A stretch of 64,000 nucleotides of DNA from contig NZ_LT629737.1 in assembly GCF_900104765.1 (NCBI RefSeq), forward strand, positions 3,162,001 through 3,226,000, given 5' to 3'. Positions 9,165 to 19,280 of this stretch are shown piece after piece. Source of the DNA: Gillisia sp. Hel1_33_143. GTDB lineage: Bacteria > Bacteroidota > Bacteroidia > Flavobacteriales > Flavobacteriaceae. Below the pieces are notes generated by a model. It was not told the origin of the DNA and ran no database searches. It saw only the letters and a program-made list of their open reading frames with translations. The position numbers and the translations under genes were made by a program. The first letter of the stretch is position 1. Every line of letters begins with the position of its first letter.

Positions 9165-11369
9165 ATGAATAAATCTATGCAATCTATTACCCTTAACTCT
9201 TTTAAAGTATTAACGGTAATAGCCTTAGGATCTTCGCCAATGATGACGATGAGCGCGCAAGAAAAAAATCAACACGCTACAGAAATGACAGAGAAACAGA
9301 ATTTCAGCAATCCATTATTGCAAAAATGGAACGGACCCTATGGAGGTGTTCCAGCTTTTAACAAAATGGACCTGCAACAACTAAAACCAGCTATGGAAGA
9401 AGCTATGAAGCTTCATCTAGAACAAATAGAAGCAATTGCTAATAACAAAAAACCGGCAACCTTTGAGAATACCATACTTGCTATGGAGAGTGCCGGGAAG
9501 CCATTAGATAGAGTCTTCACTTATTATGGAATTTGGAGTAGCAACCTTTCTTCGCCAGAGTTTCGTGAAATTCAGCAGGTATTAGCTCCGGAGATCTCAG
9601 ATTATTCTTCTAAGATCTCACAAAATGAGAAGCTTTTTAAGAGAATAAAAGCAGTTTATGACAAATCTAAAAAAGAGCCTTTAGAGGCAGATCAACAAAG
9701 AGTGGTACAGCTCATCTATGAAAATTTTGCCATGGAAGGTGCTAATTTAGACGCGAAGGCAAAAGAACGTTATGCAGCTATCAATAAAGAGCTTAGTAAA
9801 CTTTATACAGATTTCTCTAATAATATTCTTGCAGATGAAGAAAATTATGTGGAATATCTAAATGAAGATCAATTAGGCGGTTTGCCAGATTCTTTTGTAA
9901 AAGCTGCGGCAAAGGCTGCTCAAGACAGAGATCATGATGGTGAATATGCAATAACCAACAGTAGATCTTCTATGGATCCTTTTCTTACTTATTCTACACA
10001 ACGCGAATTAAGAGAGAAAGTTTGGAAAACCTACTATTCTCGTGCAGATAATGGAGATGAATACGATAATAATGAGAACATTGTTAAGATCTTAAAACTT
10101 CGTGATGAGCGTGTAGAGCTAATGGGTTATGAAAATTTTGCTGAATGGAGATTGCAGAACAGAATGGCCAAAAATCCGAAGAATGCTATGAACCTTATGA
10201 ATGCAGTTTGGCCCGCCGCTCTTGCAAGAGTTGAAGAAGAGGTTGCAGATATGCAAGCGCTTGCAGATGCCGAAGATGCAAACATCACTATCAAACCTTG
10301 GGACTATAGATATTATGCAGAAAAAGTAAGAAAAGATAAGTATGATCTAGATTCTGATGAAGTAAAGCAATACCTCCAGTTAGACAATCTTACACAAGCG
10401 CTATTCTTTACAGCAGGAGAATTATTCAATTTTGATTTTACCCCTGTAGAAGAAGGTAGCGTTCCTGTTTTCCATCCAGATGTAAAAGTTTGGGAGGTTA
10501 CAGATAAAACCAGTAAAAAACTTATTGGACTTTGGTACTTAGACCCTTATGGACGCAAAGGAAAACGTTCTGGAGCATGGGCTACCACCTATAGAAGTTA
10601 CACCAATTATGAGGGTGAAGAAACTGTACTTGCTTCTAATAATTCTAATTTTGTAAAACCTGCATCGGGAGAAGTCTCCTTAGTTTCATGGGATGATGCA
10701 GAAACTTTTTTCCATGAATTTGGACATGCTTTACACTTTTTATCTGCAGATGTAAAATATCCAACCCTTCAAAGCGGCGTTAGAGATTATACCGAGTTCC
10801 AATCTCAATTATTAGAGCGATGGTTATCTACAGATAAAGTGATAGAAAAATTCTTATTAAATGCTAAAACAGGAGAGCCTATGCCGGCAGAACTAGTAGC
10901 TAAAATTAAGAAGGCTTCCACTTTTAATCAAGGTTTTGCTACTACAGAATTTTTAGCTTCAGCTTTAATGGATATGAAATATCATACTACAGATCCAGAT
11001 AAGATTGGAGATCCAAGAACGTTTGAAAAAGAAACTCTTAAAGAATTGAACATGCCGGAAGAGATCGTGATGCGTCACCGTTCTCCTCATTTTGGTCATG
11101 TATTTTCTGGGGAAGGCTATGCAACCGGATATTACGGATACCTTTGGGCAGATGTCTTAACTGCAGATGCTGCAGAAGCTTTTGCTAATGCTCCTGGAGG
11201 TTTTTATGATAAAGAAGTGGCTCATAAATTGGTTAAGTTTCTATTTGCCCCTAGAAACGCTATGGATCCAGCAGAGGCATATAAGAAATTTAGAGGAAGA
11301 GATGCTAATATAGATGCACTCATGAGAGACCGTGGGTTCCCTGTTCCGGCAAAAGAAGAGAATAAATAA
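9165..11369 (+). CDS. dcp: M3 family zinc metallopeptidase (peptidyl-dipeptidase Dcp type)
   Basis: 734 aa. An N-terminal export signal runs to about MTMSAQ (residues 25-31), so the mature protein should be periplasmic. The zinc motif HEFGH is at residues 517-521 (FFHEFGHALHFLSAD), with the downstream acidic ligand region characteristic of thimet-type M3 enzymes; SPHFGHVFSGEGYATGYYGYLWADV matches the substrate-binding His/Tyr stretch of Dcp/OpdA. Known role: removal of C-terminal dipeptides or oligopeptide breakdown. The start was chosen at the first ATG preceding the signal sequence. A strong hairpin terminator follows, so it is probably monocistronic. Confidence 0.92.
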   Translation: MNKSMQSITLNSFKVLTVIALGSSPMMTMSAQEKNQHATEMTEKQNFSNPLLQKWNGPYGGVPAFNKMDLQQLKPAMEEAMKLHLEQIEAIANNKKPATFENTILAMESAGKPLDRVFTYYGIWSSNLSSPEFREIQQVLAPEISDYSSKISQNEKLFKRIKAVYDKSKKEPLEADQQRVVQLIYENFAMEGANLDAKAKERYAAINKELSKLYTDFSNNILADEENYVEYLNEDQLGGLPDSFVKAAAKAAQDRDHDGEYAITNSRSSMDPFLTYSTQRELREKVWKTYYSRADNGDEYDNNENIVKILKLRDERVELMGYENFAEWRLQNRMAKNPKNAMNLMNAVWPAALARVEEEVADMQALADAEDANITIKPWDYRYYAEKVRKDKYDLDSDEVKQYLQLDNLTQALFFTAGELFNFDFTPVEEGSVPVFHPDVKVWEVTDKTSKKLIGLWYLDPYGRKGKRSGAWATTYRSYTNYEGEETVLASNNSNFVKPASGEVSLVSWDDAETFFHEFGHALHFLSADVKYPTLQSGVRDYTEFQSQLLERWLSTDKVIEKFLLNAKTGEPMPAELVAKIKKASTFNQGFATTEFLASALMDMKYHTTDPDKIGDPRTFEKETLKELNMPEEIVMRHRSPHFGHVFSGEGYATGYYGYLWADVLTADAAEAFANAPGGFYDKEVAHKLVKFLFAPRNAMDPAEAYKKFRGRDANIDALMRDRGFPVPAKEENK

Positions 11370-11393
11370 TTATATCCTCTTAAAATTAATATT

Positions 11394-11424
11394 ATGGGCT
11401 ATGCAAACAAACTGCGTAGCCCAT
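11394..11424 (+). terminator. Rho-independent terminator after the M3 peptidase
   Basis: Arms 11394-11405 and 11413-11424 form a 12-bp stem (ATGGGCTATGCA, one G-T wobble) with a 7-nt loop, followed by TTTT. It lies 24 bp after the stop codon. Confidence 0.75.
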
Positions 11425-11512
11425 TTTTGATGATAAATTCAAAACTTTTGTTCTAATATTTTTAACACCTTTAATAGCATAACTTTATATCTTTACCTCT
11501 AAAATCCTGAAA

Positions 11513-14500
11513 TTGAATAAAACAGTTAAGAAGAGCTTAAAAGTACTTGCTTGGATAGTGGGTATCATCATTGGTCTTTTCCTACTCATCGTCTTATTGC
11601 TTCAAGTTCCGGCAATACAAAATGTAGTCAAGAAAAAAGCGGTTAGCTTTATTGAAGGAAAAATCCATACCCCCGTTTCCATAGACAGATTAGAGATTGG
11701 TCTTCCAAAAAAGATAGTGCTTTCAGGATTTTATTTTGAAGATCAGGAACAAGACACTTTGATCTACGGTAAAAGATTAGCTATTGATATTAGCCTTTTT
11801 AAATTAATAAGCAGTGATGTAGAGATCAATTCTATAGAATTAGAAGGAACTCAAGCTTATATTAAAAGAAACAAAGATTCTGTTTTTAATTTTGATTATA
11901 TAATAGAAGCCTTTGCTACGCCAACCACAGATACCACTGCAACGTCTACCATTACTTTAGGAGATATAGCACTAGATCAGATCAAGTTTAAATTTGAAGA
12001 TGCTATCACCAAAACAAATATCGATCTTCAGCTTCAACATTTTGATACGTATGTAGAAACTTTTGATCTTGATAAAATGAATTTTTCTGTTCCAGATATC
12101 AATATGGACGGCTTGACCTTGAGAGTATATCAGGATGCATTAGCAATTAATTCTATTGCAACTCCTTCAGAAGAAAATAGTAGCGTAACAGATAGTACTG
12201 CCCCTTTCAACATAAACCTCGAAGATATACGGCTCTCTAATATCGACATTAAATTCAATAGCCATCAGAGCAAAATGAATGCTAAGATCGCGCTTAGGGA
12301 GTTATCCTTAGATTTTGATGATTTCAATTTTGCAGATCAAAACGTTGTAATTAATGACTTTGAAGTTGATGGCCTTAATGGAAATGTACTTTTGCTTAAA
12401 GATGAAAAATTAGTTAATAACGCTCAAGATAGTACTGCTACTTCAGCTCCGATTCTATGGAAAGTTGCTGTTGCTGAAACCAATTTAAGCAATATCAATT
12501 TTAAATTTAAAGATGAAAATGCTAAGCCGGTTGAGGAGGGAATAGATTATATGGATCTAGAACTTACCAATATCAATTTGGAAGCCGATGATCTTGAATA
12601 TACCGCAGATCGTATTTCTGGTGCTATTTCAGCATTTACTATGAAAGACAAATCCGGACTTTATATTAAATCGTTACATACCGATTTTCTTTACGCTAGT
12701 ACTTCTTCTTATCTAAAAGATCTTTACATAGAAACGCCGGAGAGTATTATTCGTAAAAAAGTAGTGTTAGGATATCCATCTTTAGAAGCGATGCAAGATG
12801 ATCCCGGAACTATAGAAATAGATGCAGAATTTGAAGAGAGTAAGATCGCATTTCAAGATATTTTGATCTTGGCTCCAGAACTTAAAAATACCAATCCGTT
12901 TCAATCTAATCCAAATGCGGTGCTTTATGTAGATGGTAAGATTTCTGGGAAATTGAACGATCTAAAAGTGGAGCAATTTAGCGCTTCAGTAATTGGAAGC
13001 ACCAGAGTAAGCGCTACTGGAACTATTAAAGGATTACCAGATGTAGAAAATGCCAGATTCAATTTAAATATTTCTGAATTTACCTCTACCGCTCAAGATA
13101 TTAAAGAATTTGTACCAGAAGGAACCATTCCTAGTAATATCACGTTACCGAAAAGAATGAATTTAAAAGGAAGTTTTGCCGGTTCTATGCAAAATTTTAA
13201 AGCAGATCTAAAACTGAAAAGCAGCTCGGGAGATGCAAGTTTTGATGGAAATTTGGATATGAGAACCGAAGGGAACGAGATTTACGACGGAAATCTTAAA
13301 TTATCCAATTTTGATGTTGGTAGATTGATTCAAAATGATTCTATAGGTGTGGTTAGCATGAATGCCAAGGTAAAAGGGAGAGGTCTAGATCCTAAAACAG
13401 CTACCGCAAGTGCCTCTGGAACAATTACCAAAGCTCAATACAACAGTTATAATTATAAAGATCTAAAATTTGAAGGCGATATAGCTAAGGGCGATTATAA
13501 CCTAAAAGCTGGAATGAACGATCCTAATCTAGATTTTGATCTGAATGCTTCCGGAAGTTTTAGTGGAGAACATCCCTCGTTAAATCTAGAAACCAATTTA
13601 AATAATGTTGGCTTAGATTCCCTCAACCTCTACGGAACTCCATTAAGATTCACTGGAAAGATTAAAGCAGCGCTTACAAGCGCAGATCCAGATTACTTAA
13701 ATGGAAAGGTATATATAACAGATCTTGTTATTGATAATGTAAAAAAGAAATTTCCATTAGATACTATTTCATTAACCGCAGTTTCAAAATTAGATAGCAC
13801 CTCTTTAGTTTTAGAATCTCAATTATTAGAGGCTAGTATTAAAGGGCAATTTCAACTTACTAAAATTGGGGGGGCGCTTACCAGATCTCTTTCCCACTAT
13901 TATGAGATCTATACGGTTGCAGATACCGCCACTATTAAAGATCAAAATTTTGGCTATAAATTAAAAGTTCAAAGCGATCCTCTATTAACGCAAATTATGC
14001 CTGCTTTAAATCTAGAGGAGCCACTAAATATTTCCGGGAGATTTAACAGTGTGAATGATACAATAGTGATGGTGGCTAATTTCCCGAGAATGGATTATCT
14101 AGATTATAAGATCACCAATGGTGCTTTGGATATCCACCCAGAAGGAAATGCCCTCACCTACGATCTCACTATTGGTGATGTTGATAGTCCGCAAATAAAA
14201 TTGCCTTATACTTCGCTTACCGGAAAGGTGGAAAATAACATGGTAGATTATAATCTTAGAATAGATAATTCTAAAGGTCAGCCACATTATCAGGTTGCTG
14301 GTACTATGGAAACCTCTTCTGGAAACACGTTGTTTTCTTTAGATCCAAAGAATCTTTTATTAGATTATGAAAATTGGAGCATTCCTCAAGACAATCAAAT
14401 TATGATTGCAAGTAATGGCGTTTTAGCAACCAATTTCAACTTAAGCCATAATAATAGTGCTATTAAGATCAATTCTCAAACGCAAGATCCTGCTTCTCCT

Positions 14501-16495
14501 CTAAATATAGATTTTGAGAGTTTTAAAATTGAAACGATAAGTGCTATGATATCTAAAGATACCTTGTTAATGGGTGGCCAGATAAATGGAGAATTATCTT
14601 TAGCAGATATGTTTACAAAACCTAAAATAATTTCAGATCTAAACATTGCCAATTTTAATTTCAAAAAAGATACTGTTGGAGATATCAGATTAAGGATAAG
14701 CAGCCAAACCCCTACTCTTTTAAACACCAATATTAATATAACGGGAAAAGGCAATCAAGTAGATCTTACCGGAACTTATGAAACTACAGAAGGTTCATTA
14801 AATATGAATTTGGATATTAAAACATTAAATGTGAAGAGCATTCAAGGTTTTAGTTTTGGCGCCATCTCAGAAAGTACAGGAAATATTTCTGGGAATTTTG
14901 ATATTTCGGGAACTGTTGCAGAACCTAACATTGTTGGTAGAATGAAATTTAACGAGGTAGGATTTCTGGTTAATCAATTAAATGCAAATTTCCATACCAT
15001 GAACGACTGGATTGCGTTTGATGAGAAGGGAATGAATATGTCTACTTTCACTTTATTTGATGAAGATGATAATAAATTAGTGATAGATGGAAGTATTGCT
15101 ACTACAGATTATACCAGCTACAATTTTGATCTTGATGTTACTGCAGATAATTTCCACGCCGTGAACTCTACCGCAAAAGACAATGACTTTTATTACGGAG
15201 ATCTTTATTTAGACAGTAATTTAAAAATTGGTGGATCTTTAGAAAGTCCTGTAGTGAGCGGAACCATAGACATTCAAGAAGATACCGATTTCACCATCGT
15301 TATGCCTCAACCAGATCCATCTATTGCCGATAGAGAAGGCGTGGTGGAATTTGTAGATGAGCAAAGTTTACGAGAAGCTCAGGCAAAGCAAATGGAAGCG
15401 CAATTTTCTAATGCAGAGCTGGAAGGAATGGATGTTTCAGTAAATATTACCGTTACCGATAAATCTAAATTCACCTTAGTAATAGATGAGGCTAATGGCG
15501 ATTTCTTGAATTTGGAAGGAAATGCACAACTTTCAGCAGGTATAGATCCTTCAGGAAAAACAAGCCTAACAGGTAGATATGAATTATCTGATGGAGCTTA
15601 TGAAATGTCCTTCAACTTTATTAAAAGAAGATTCGAATTAGAAAAAGGCAGTTACATACTGTGGACGGGAGATCCTACAAATGCAGATATTAATATTACT
15701 GCTATCTACAAATCTGAGACAGCACCTATAGATCTATTAGACAATCAGCTTTCCGGGCTTACCCCTTCAGCTAGAAATATCTATAAGCAAAAATTACCTT
15801 TCCAAACTAAATTGAATATGAAAGGGGAACTATTAGAACCAATCATCAGTTTTGACATTGTTCTACCAGAAGGTAATTATAATGTAGCTTCTGAAGTGCT
15901 ATCTAATACAAGAGCAAAACTGGCTCAAATTAGAGATCAACCTTCAGAATTGAATAAACAGGTTTTTGCATTATTACTTTTAAATAGATTTATTGGAGAG
16001 AATCCTTTTGCCAGTGAAGCAGGTGCCACCAGTGCAGGCGCATTAGCAAGACAGAGTGTGAGTAAAATTCTATCTCAGCAATTAAATGATCTTGCAGCAG
16101 ACCTAATAAATGGAGTTCAGTTAAATTTTGATCTTGAATCTTCAGAAGATTATACCACAGGACAGCGAGAGAACAGAACAGATTTGAATGTAGGAGTTTC
16201 AAAATCTTTATTAAATGATAGATTAAAGGTTACCATAGGTAGTAGTTTTGGATTGGAAGGTCCGCAGGGCGCTAATCAGCAATCTACCAATATTGCCGGT
16301 GATGTTGCAATCGATTATATGCTTTCTAAAGATGGAAGGTATTTGCTCAGGGCTTATAGAAAGAATCAATATGAAGTAGCTGTACAAGGGCAGGTAGTAG
16401 AAACCGGACTCTCTTTTATTATTACTATGGATTATGATAGATTTAGAGAACTGTTTATAGGAAATAAAGACAAAAATAAGTCAGATAACAAATGA
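11513..16495 (+). CDS. tamB: TamB-like inner-membrane/periplasmic protein (DUF490 domain)
   Basis: 1660 aa. A single membrane anchor lies at about 10-33 (VLAWIVGIIIGLFLLIVLLL), followed by a very long periplasmic stretch rich in short beta strands of the AsmA/TamB type; the C-terminal TamB domain occupies roughly the last 450 residues (LLLNRFIGENPF, then a strand-rich end). Known family role: a beta-sheet groove bridging inner and outer membrane, implicated in phospholipid transport and outer-membrane protein assembly with TamA. The start is TTG at 11513: an in-frame stop lies at 11480-11482, no ATG lies between, and the next Met is far inside the protein. The stop overlaps the tamL start in ATGA, a coupled pair. 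Confidence 0.92.
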   Translation: MNKTVKKSLKVLAWIVGIIIGLFLLIVLLLQVPAIQNVVKKKAVSFIEGKIHTPVSIDRLEIGLPKKIVLSGFYFEDQEQDTLIYGKRLAIDISLFKLISSDVEINSIELEGTQAYIKRNKDSVFNFDYIIEAFATPTTDTTATSTITLGDIALDQIKFKFEDAITKTNIDLQLQHFDTYVETFDLDKMNFSVPDINMDGLTLRVYQDALAINSIATPSEENSSVTDSTAPFNINLEDIRLSNIDIKFNSHQSKMNAKIALRELSLDFDDFNFADQNVVINDFEVDGLNGNVLLLKDEKLVNNAQDSTATSAPILWKVAVAETNLSNINFKFKDENAKPVEEGIDYMDLELTNINLEADDLEYTADRISGAISAFTMKDKSGLYIKSLHTDFLYASTSSYLKDLYIETPESIIRKKVVLGYPSLEAMQDDPGTIEIDAEFEESKIAFQDILILAPELKNTNPFQSNPNAVLYVDGKISGKLNDLKVEQFSASVIGSTRVSATGTIKGLPDVENARFNLNISEFTSTAQDIKEFVPEGTIPSNITLPKRMNLKGSFAGSMQNFKADLKLKSSSGDASFDGNLDMRTEGNEIYDGNLKLSNFDVGRLIQNDSIGVVSMNAKVKGRGLDPKTATASASGTITKAQYNSYNYKDLKFEGDIAKGDYNLKAGMNDPNLDFDLNASGSFSGEHPSLNLETNLNNVGLDSLNLYGTPLRFTGKIKAALTSADPDYLNGKVYITDLVIDNVKKKFPLDTISLTAVSKLDSTSLVLESQLLEASIKGQFQLTKIGGALTRSLSHYYEIYTVADTATIKDQNFGYKLKVQSDPLLTQIMPALNLEEPLNISGRFNSVNDTIVMVANFPRMDYLDYKITNGALDIHPEGNALTYDLTIGDVDSPQIKLPYTSLTGKVENNMVDYNLRIDNSKGQPHYQVAGTMETSSGNTLFSLDPKNLLLDYENWSIPQDNQIMIASNGVLATNFNLSHNNSAIKINSQTQDPASPLNIDFESFKIETISAMISKDTLLMGGQINGELSLADMFTKPKIISDLNIANFNFKKDTVGDIRLRISSQTPTLLNTNINITGKGNQVDLTGTYETTEGSLNMNLDIKTLNVKSIQGFSFGAISESTGNISGNFDISGTVAEPNIVGRMKFNEVGFLVNQLNANFHTMNDWIAFDEKGMNMSTFTLFDEDDNKLVIDGSIATTDYTSYNFDLDVTADNFHAVNSTAKDNDFYYGDLYLDSNLKIGGSLESPVVSGTIDIQEDTDFTIVMPQPDPSIADREGVVEFVDEQSLREAQAKQMEAQFSNAELEGMDVSVNITVTDKSKFTLVIDEANGDFLNLEGNAQLSAGIDPSGKTSLTGRYELSDGAYEMSFNFIKRRFELEKGSYILWTGDPTNADINITAIYKSETAPIDLLDNQLSGLTPSARNIYKQKLPFQTKLNMKGELLEPIISFDIVLPEGNYNVASEVLSNTRAKLAQIRDQPSELNKQVFALLLLNRFIGENPFASEAGATSAGALARQSVSKILSQQLNDLAADLINGVQLNFDLESSEDYTTGQRENRTDLNVGVSKSLLNDRLKVTIGSSFGLEGPQGANQQSTNIAGDVAIDYMLSKDGRYLLRAYRKNQYEVAVQGQVVETGLSFIITMDYDRFRELFIGNKDKNKSDNK

Positions 16496-18783
16496 AAATA
16501 AATCAATTTCTATTACTTCTAGTTGCGGCTCTAATTTTTAGTGCATGCAGCAATACCAAATATTTAGCTGAAGGTGAACTATTATATACAGGAGCCAACG
16601 TAAAGGTAAAAGGAGATAGCTTATCCTCAAAATCTACCGCCTATTTTGAAGAGAATTTGGAAGGCTTGGTAAGACCAAGATCTAACTCTAGTATCTTAGG
16701 ATTAAGACCTAAATTATGGTTTTACAATATCGCGGGAGAACCAAAAAAGGATAAAGGCTTTAAATATTGGTTAAAAAATAAGATGGGAGAACCACCGGTA
16801 TTATTTAGTCAAGTAGACATGGACTATAACACCAAACTTATTCAGAATTACATTGAGAATAAAGGTTTTTTTAATGCAAGAACAAGCGCAGACTCTTCCG
16901 CTAGTGGTAAAAAAGCAACTTCCACATATACGGTGCAATTGGGTGCTCGCTATATTATAGATTCTGTAAGATTTCCAAATGACTCTATTCCGCTTACCAT
17001 AGATATTAAAGCAACAGAACCAAATTCTCTATTAAAAACTGGCAACCCATATGATCTTGAAGTTATAAAAACAGAAAGAGATAGAATAGATGCAAAATTA
17101 AAAGAGGTTGGATATTTTTATTTTAATCCAGACTTTTTACTAGCTCAAGTAGATAGTACCGCAGGGAATCATCAGGTAGATATAAAGATGAAAGTAAAAG
17201 ATGAAACCCCTATCCTTGCCCAAAGAACTTTTACTATTGGAAATATCTATGTATATCCAGATTATTCTATCAATAAAGACACATTAGCTGAAGATTCTAG
17301 CGCTGCCATTTATTATAAAGATCTCACCATTTTAGATCCTGAAAATAAATTTAAACCCAGCGTGTTTGATAGATCATTACTATTTAAGAAAGGTGAATTG
17401 TACAATAGAACAGATCACAATAAATCTTTGAATAGACTGGTAAACCTCGGAACTTTTAAGTTCGTGAAAAATCAGTTTAAACCATCAGACTCTATAGATG
17501 GTGCCTTAGATGCCTATTATTATTTAACTCCTTTAGCAAAGAAGTCTATACGCCTGGAACTTACAGGTAAAACCAATTCTGCTAATTATTTAGGTACAGA
17601 TGTTACCTTAAGCTGGAGAAATAGGAATGCATTACGCGGTGCAGAACTACTAACTATTTCGGCTTCAGCAGGATATGAAGCACAATACTCTTCTAATAAT
17701 AGCGGATTTAATATTTATAGATTTGGAGGAGAAGCATCTTTGTCTTGGCCAAGATTAATAACTCCATTTAATTTAGAATCTAGTAGTGCTTTTATCCCAA
17801 AGACCGTAGCGAAATTGAGTTTTGATTTTCAATCCAGATCTCAGCTTTATGCACTAGAATCTTTTAAATCTTCTTTTGGATATCAATGGAAAGATAATAT
17901 CAGAAAAGAACATCAACTTAATATTTCAGAAATTACTTATGTAAGACCTTTTAATGTTACAGATCTATACAAAGATCAAATAATTCAAAATCCATCATTA
18001 GGAAGAGTAATAGAAGAACAACTAATTTTTGGGCCTACATATAAGTATACCTACACCAATACCATGGAAACTGCAAAGACCAATACTATATTCTATCAGG
18101 GTTCTGCAGATCTATCTGGTAACATTGTAGGTTTAGTAACTGGAGCCAATGCTAAGGAAGGAGAACAAAAAGAAGTTATTGGTGTCCCATTTAGTCAATA
18201 TATTAAACTAGAAAATGATTTTAGACATTATTTAAAATTAGGACCAGGGAAAGAGCTGGCAAGTAGAATAATTGTGGGGGCAGGAATTCCTTATGGAAAC
18301 TCTACCCAATTGCCTTTTATTAAGCAATTCTTTGTTGGTGGTACCAATAGTATTCGTGCTTTTAGAGCCCGAACAATAGGCCCGGGATCTTATAATTTTG
18401 AGGTAGATGATAATGCATTTTTACCAGATCAATCTGGAGATCTTAAATTAGAATTGAATTCAGAATTTAGAGCAGACCTATTTAGTATTGTAGAAGGAGC
18501 TTTATTCGTAGATGCCGGTAATATCTGGTTATTAAATGAAGATGAGCAAAAACCGGGAGCTGCTTTTTCCGGAGATTTTTTAAGTGAACTTGCAGTAGGT
18601 ACCGGGGTGGGTTTAAGATTTGACTTACAATTCTTGATCTTGAGAACAGATCTTGCTTTTCCTATTAGAGTTCCTTATTTTGAGAAAGGAAATAGATGGG
18701 TATTAGATCAGGTAGATTTTGGAAACTCCCAATGGAGAAGAGATAATTTAGTTTTTAACTTAGCTATTGGTTATCCATTTTAA
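16492..18783 (+). CDS. tamL: Outer-membrane Omp85-family lipoprotein, TamL/TamA type
   Basis: 763 aa. The N-terminus is a lipoprotein signal with lipobox FSAC (Cys about 19), unlike proteobacterial TamA; lipid-anchored TamA-like proteins (TamL) are described for Bacteroidota. POTRA-like region about 40-330, then a 16-strand barrel; FFVGGTNSIRAFRARTIGPG is the conserved loop-6 segment (VRGF equivalent, here IRAF). It overlaps tamB by 4 bp, so the two are made together and presumably form one trans-envelope complex. The barrel ends in a C-terminal hydrophobic strand (FNLAIGYPF), as expected of a Bam substrate. Confidence 0.9.
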   Translation: MKINQFLLLLVAALIFSACSNTKYLAEGELLYTGANVKVKGDSLSSKSTAYFEENLEGLVRPRSNSSILGLRPKLWFYNIAGEPKKDKGFKYWLKNKMGEPPVLFSQVDMDYNTKLIQNYIENKGFFNARTSADSSASGKKATSTYTVQLGARYIIDSVRFPNDSIPLTIDIKATEPNSLLKTGNPYDLEVIKTERDRIDAKLKEVGYFYFNPDFLLAQVDSTAGNHQVDIKMKVKDETPILAQRTFTIGNIYVYPDYSINKDTLAEDSSAAIYYKDLTILDPENKFKPSVFDRSLLFKKGELYNRTDHNKSLNRLVNLGTFKFVKNQFKPSDSIDGALDAYYYLTPLAKKSIRLELTGKTNSANYLGTDVTLSWRNRNALRGAELLTISASAGYEAQYSSNNSGFNIYRFGGEASLSWPRLITPFNLESSSAFIPKTVAKLSFDFQSRSQLYALESFKSSFGYQWKDNIRKEHQLNISEITYVRPFNVTDLYKDQIIQNPSLGRVIEEQLIFGPTYKYTYTNTMETAKTNTIFYQGSADLSGNIVGLVTGANAKEGEQKEVIGVPFSQYIKLENDFRHYLKLGPGKELASRIIVGAGIPYGNSTQLPFIKQFFVGGTNSIRAFRARTIGPGSYNFEVDDNAFLPDQSGDLKLELNSEFRADLFSIVEGALFVDAGNIWLLNEDEQKPGAAFSGDFLSELAVGTGVGLRFDLQFLILRTDLAFPIRVPYFEKGNRWVLDQVDFGNSQWRRDNLVFNLAIGYPF

Positions 18784-18814
18784 AATATAGCTAAACTTAA
18801 ATAATGAGCATAAA

Positions 18815-18840
18815 AAAAGGCTTCCTATGGGAAGCCTTTT
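18815..18840. terminator. Bidirectional terminator between tamL and the small lipoprotein
   Basis: Perfect 11-bp stem AAAAGGCTTCC / GGAAGCCTTTT with a 4-nt loop (TATG). The A-run and T-run on either side let it serve both convergent genes. Confidence 0.85.
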
Positions 18841-18865
18841 CTAAAAATATAAAGAAAATTCTGAA

Positions 18866-19078
18866 TTAGTTTACAGAAGTTTCAGTAGTATTTTCTTCAA
18901 CTTGAGAAGCCTCATCGCTGATGGTATCTACTACTTCTTCAGTAGGAGTTTCCATTACTTCAGCAGGAGTTTCAGTTTCAATAACCTCAACTTCAGTTTT
19001 TTCAGCTGAATCTTCTTTACAAGAAGTAAAACTTAAAACAAGTGCGATAGCTGCAAGAGTCAAAAAAGATTTTTTCAT
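18866..19078 (-). CDS. Small acidic lipoprotein, function unknown
   Basis: 70 aa. A clear lipoprotein signal (MKKSFLTLAAIALVLSFTSC) ends in lipobox FTSC with Lys-Glu-Asp after the Cys. The remaining 50 residues are almost only E, T, V, S, P and A, low-complexity and strongly acidic, with no recognisable domain. Proteins of this kind are common in Flavobacteriaceae and their role is unknown. A plausible promoter lies immediately upstream and a terminator downstream, supporting a real single-gene unit. Confidence 0.75.
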   Translation of the reverse strand: MKKSFLTLAAIALVLSFTSCKEDSAEKTEVEVIETETPAEVMETPTEEVVDTISDEASQVEENTTETSVN

Positions 19079-19110
19079 TTTAAAATATATTATTGTTTGA
19101 TTTAGTAAGC

Positions 19111-19143
19111 CAAATGTATATGATTTTGTAATACAAAAATCAA
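19111..19143 (-). promoter_or_regulatory. Candidate promoter of the small lipoprotein gene
   Basis: Minus-strand -7 box TACATTTG (19118 to 19111) is a perfect TAnnTTTG match; a TTG (19143 to 19141) lies 22 bp upstream. The expected start would be about 27 nt before the ATG. An inverted repeat TTTTGTA-A-TACAAAA (19124-19138) sits between the two boxes, and TTTTGTAA/TTACAAAA arms (19124-19131, 19146-19153) overlap it; these could be an operator or the end of the upstream permease transcript. Confidence 0.5.
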
Positions 19144-19280
19144 TGTTACAAAATTATTTTTAGAGCTTTAAAGGCTTGATTTTGCTCATTTCTTAAAAAT
19201 ATTTTCATTCAGGCTCATACCACCTGCCTTCAAAAGATATCTAGCAGACCTCTTTTTACAAGAAAAATGAATCAAATATT

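Noticed and set aside
14476-14754. Antisense frame inside tamB (also 14099-14287 and 15990-16202)
   Set aside because: Mirror frames of a strongly coding region with no coherent domain content.
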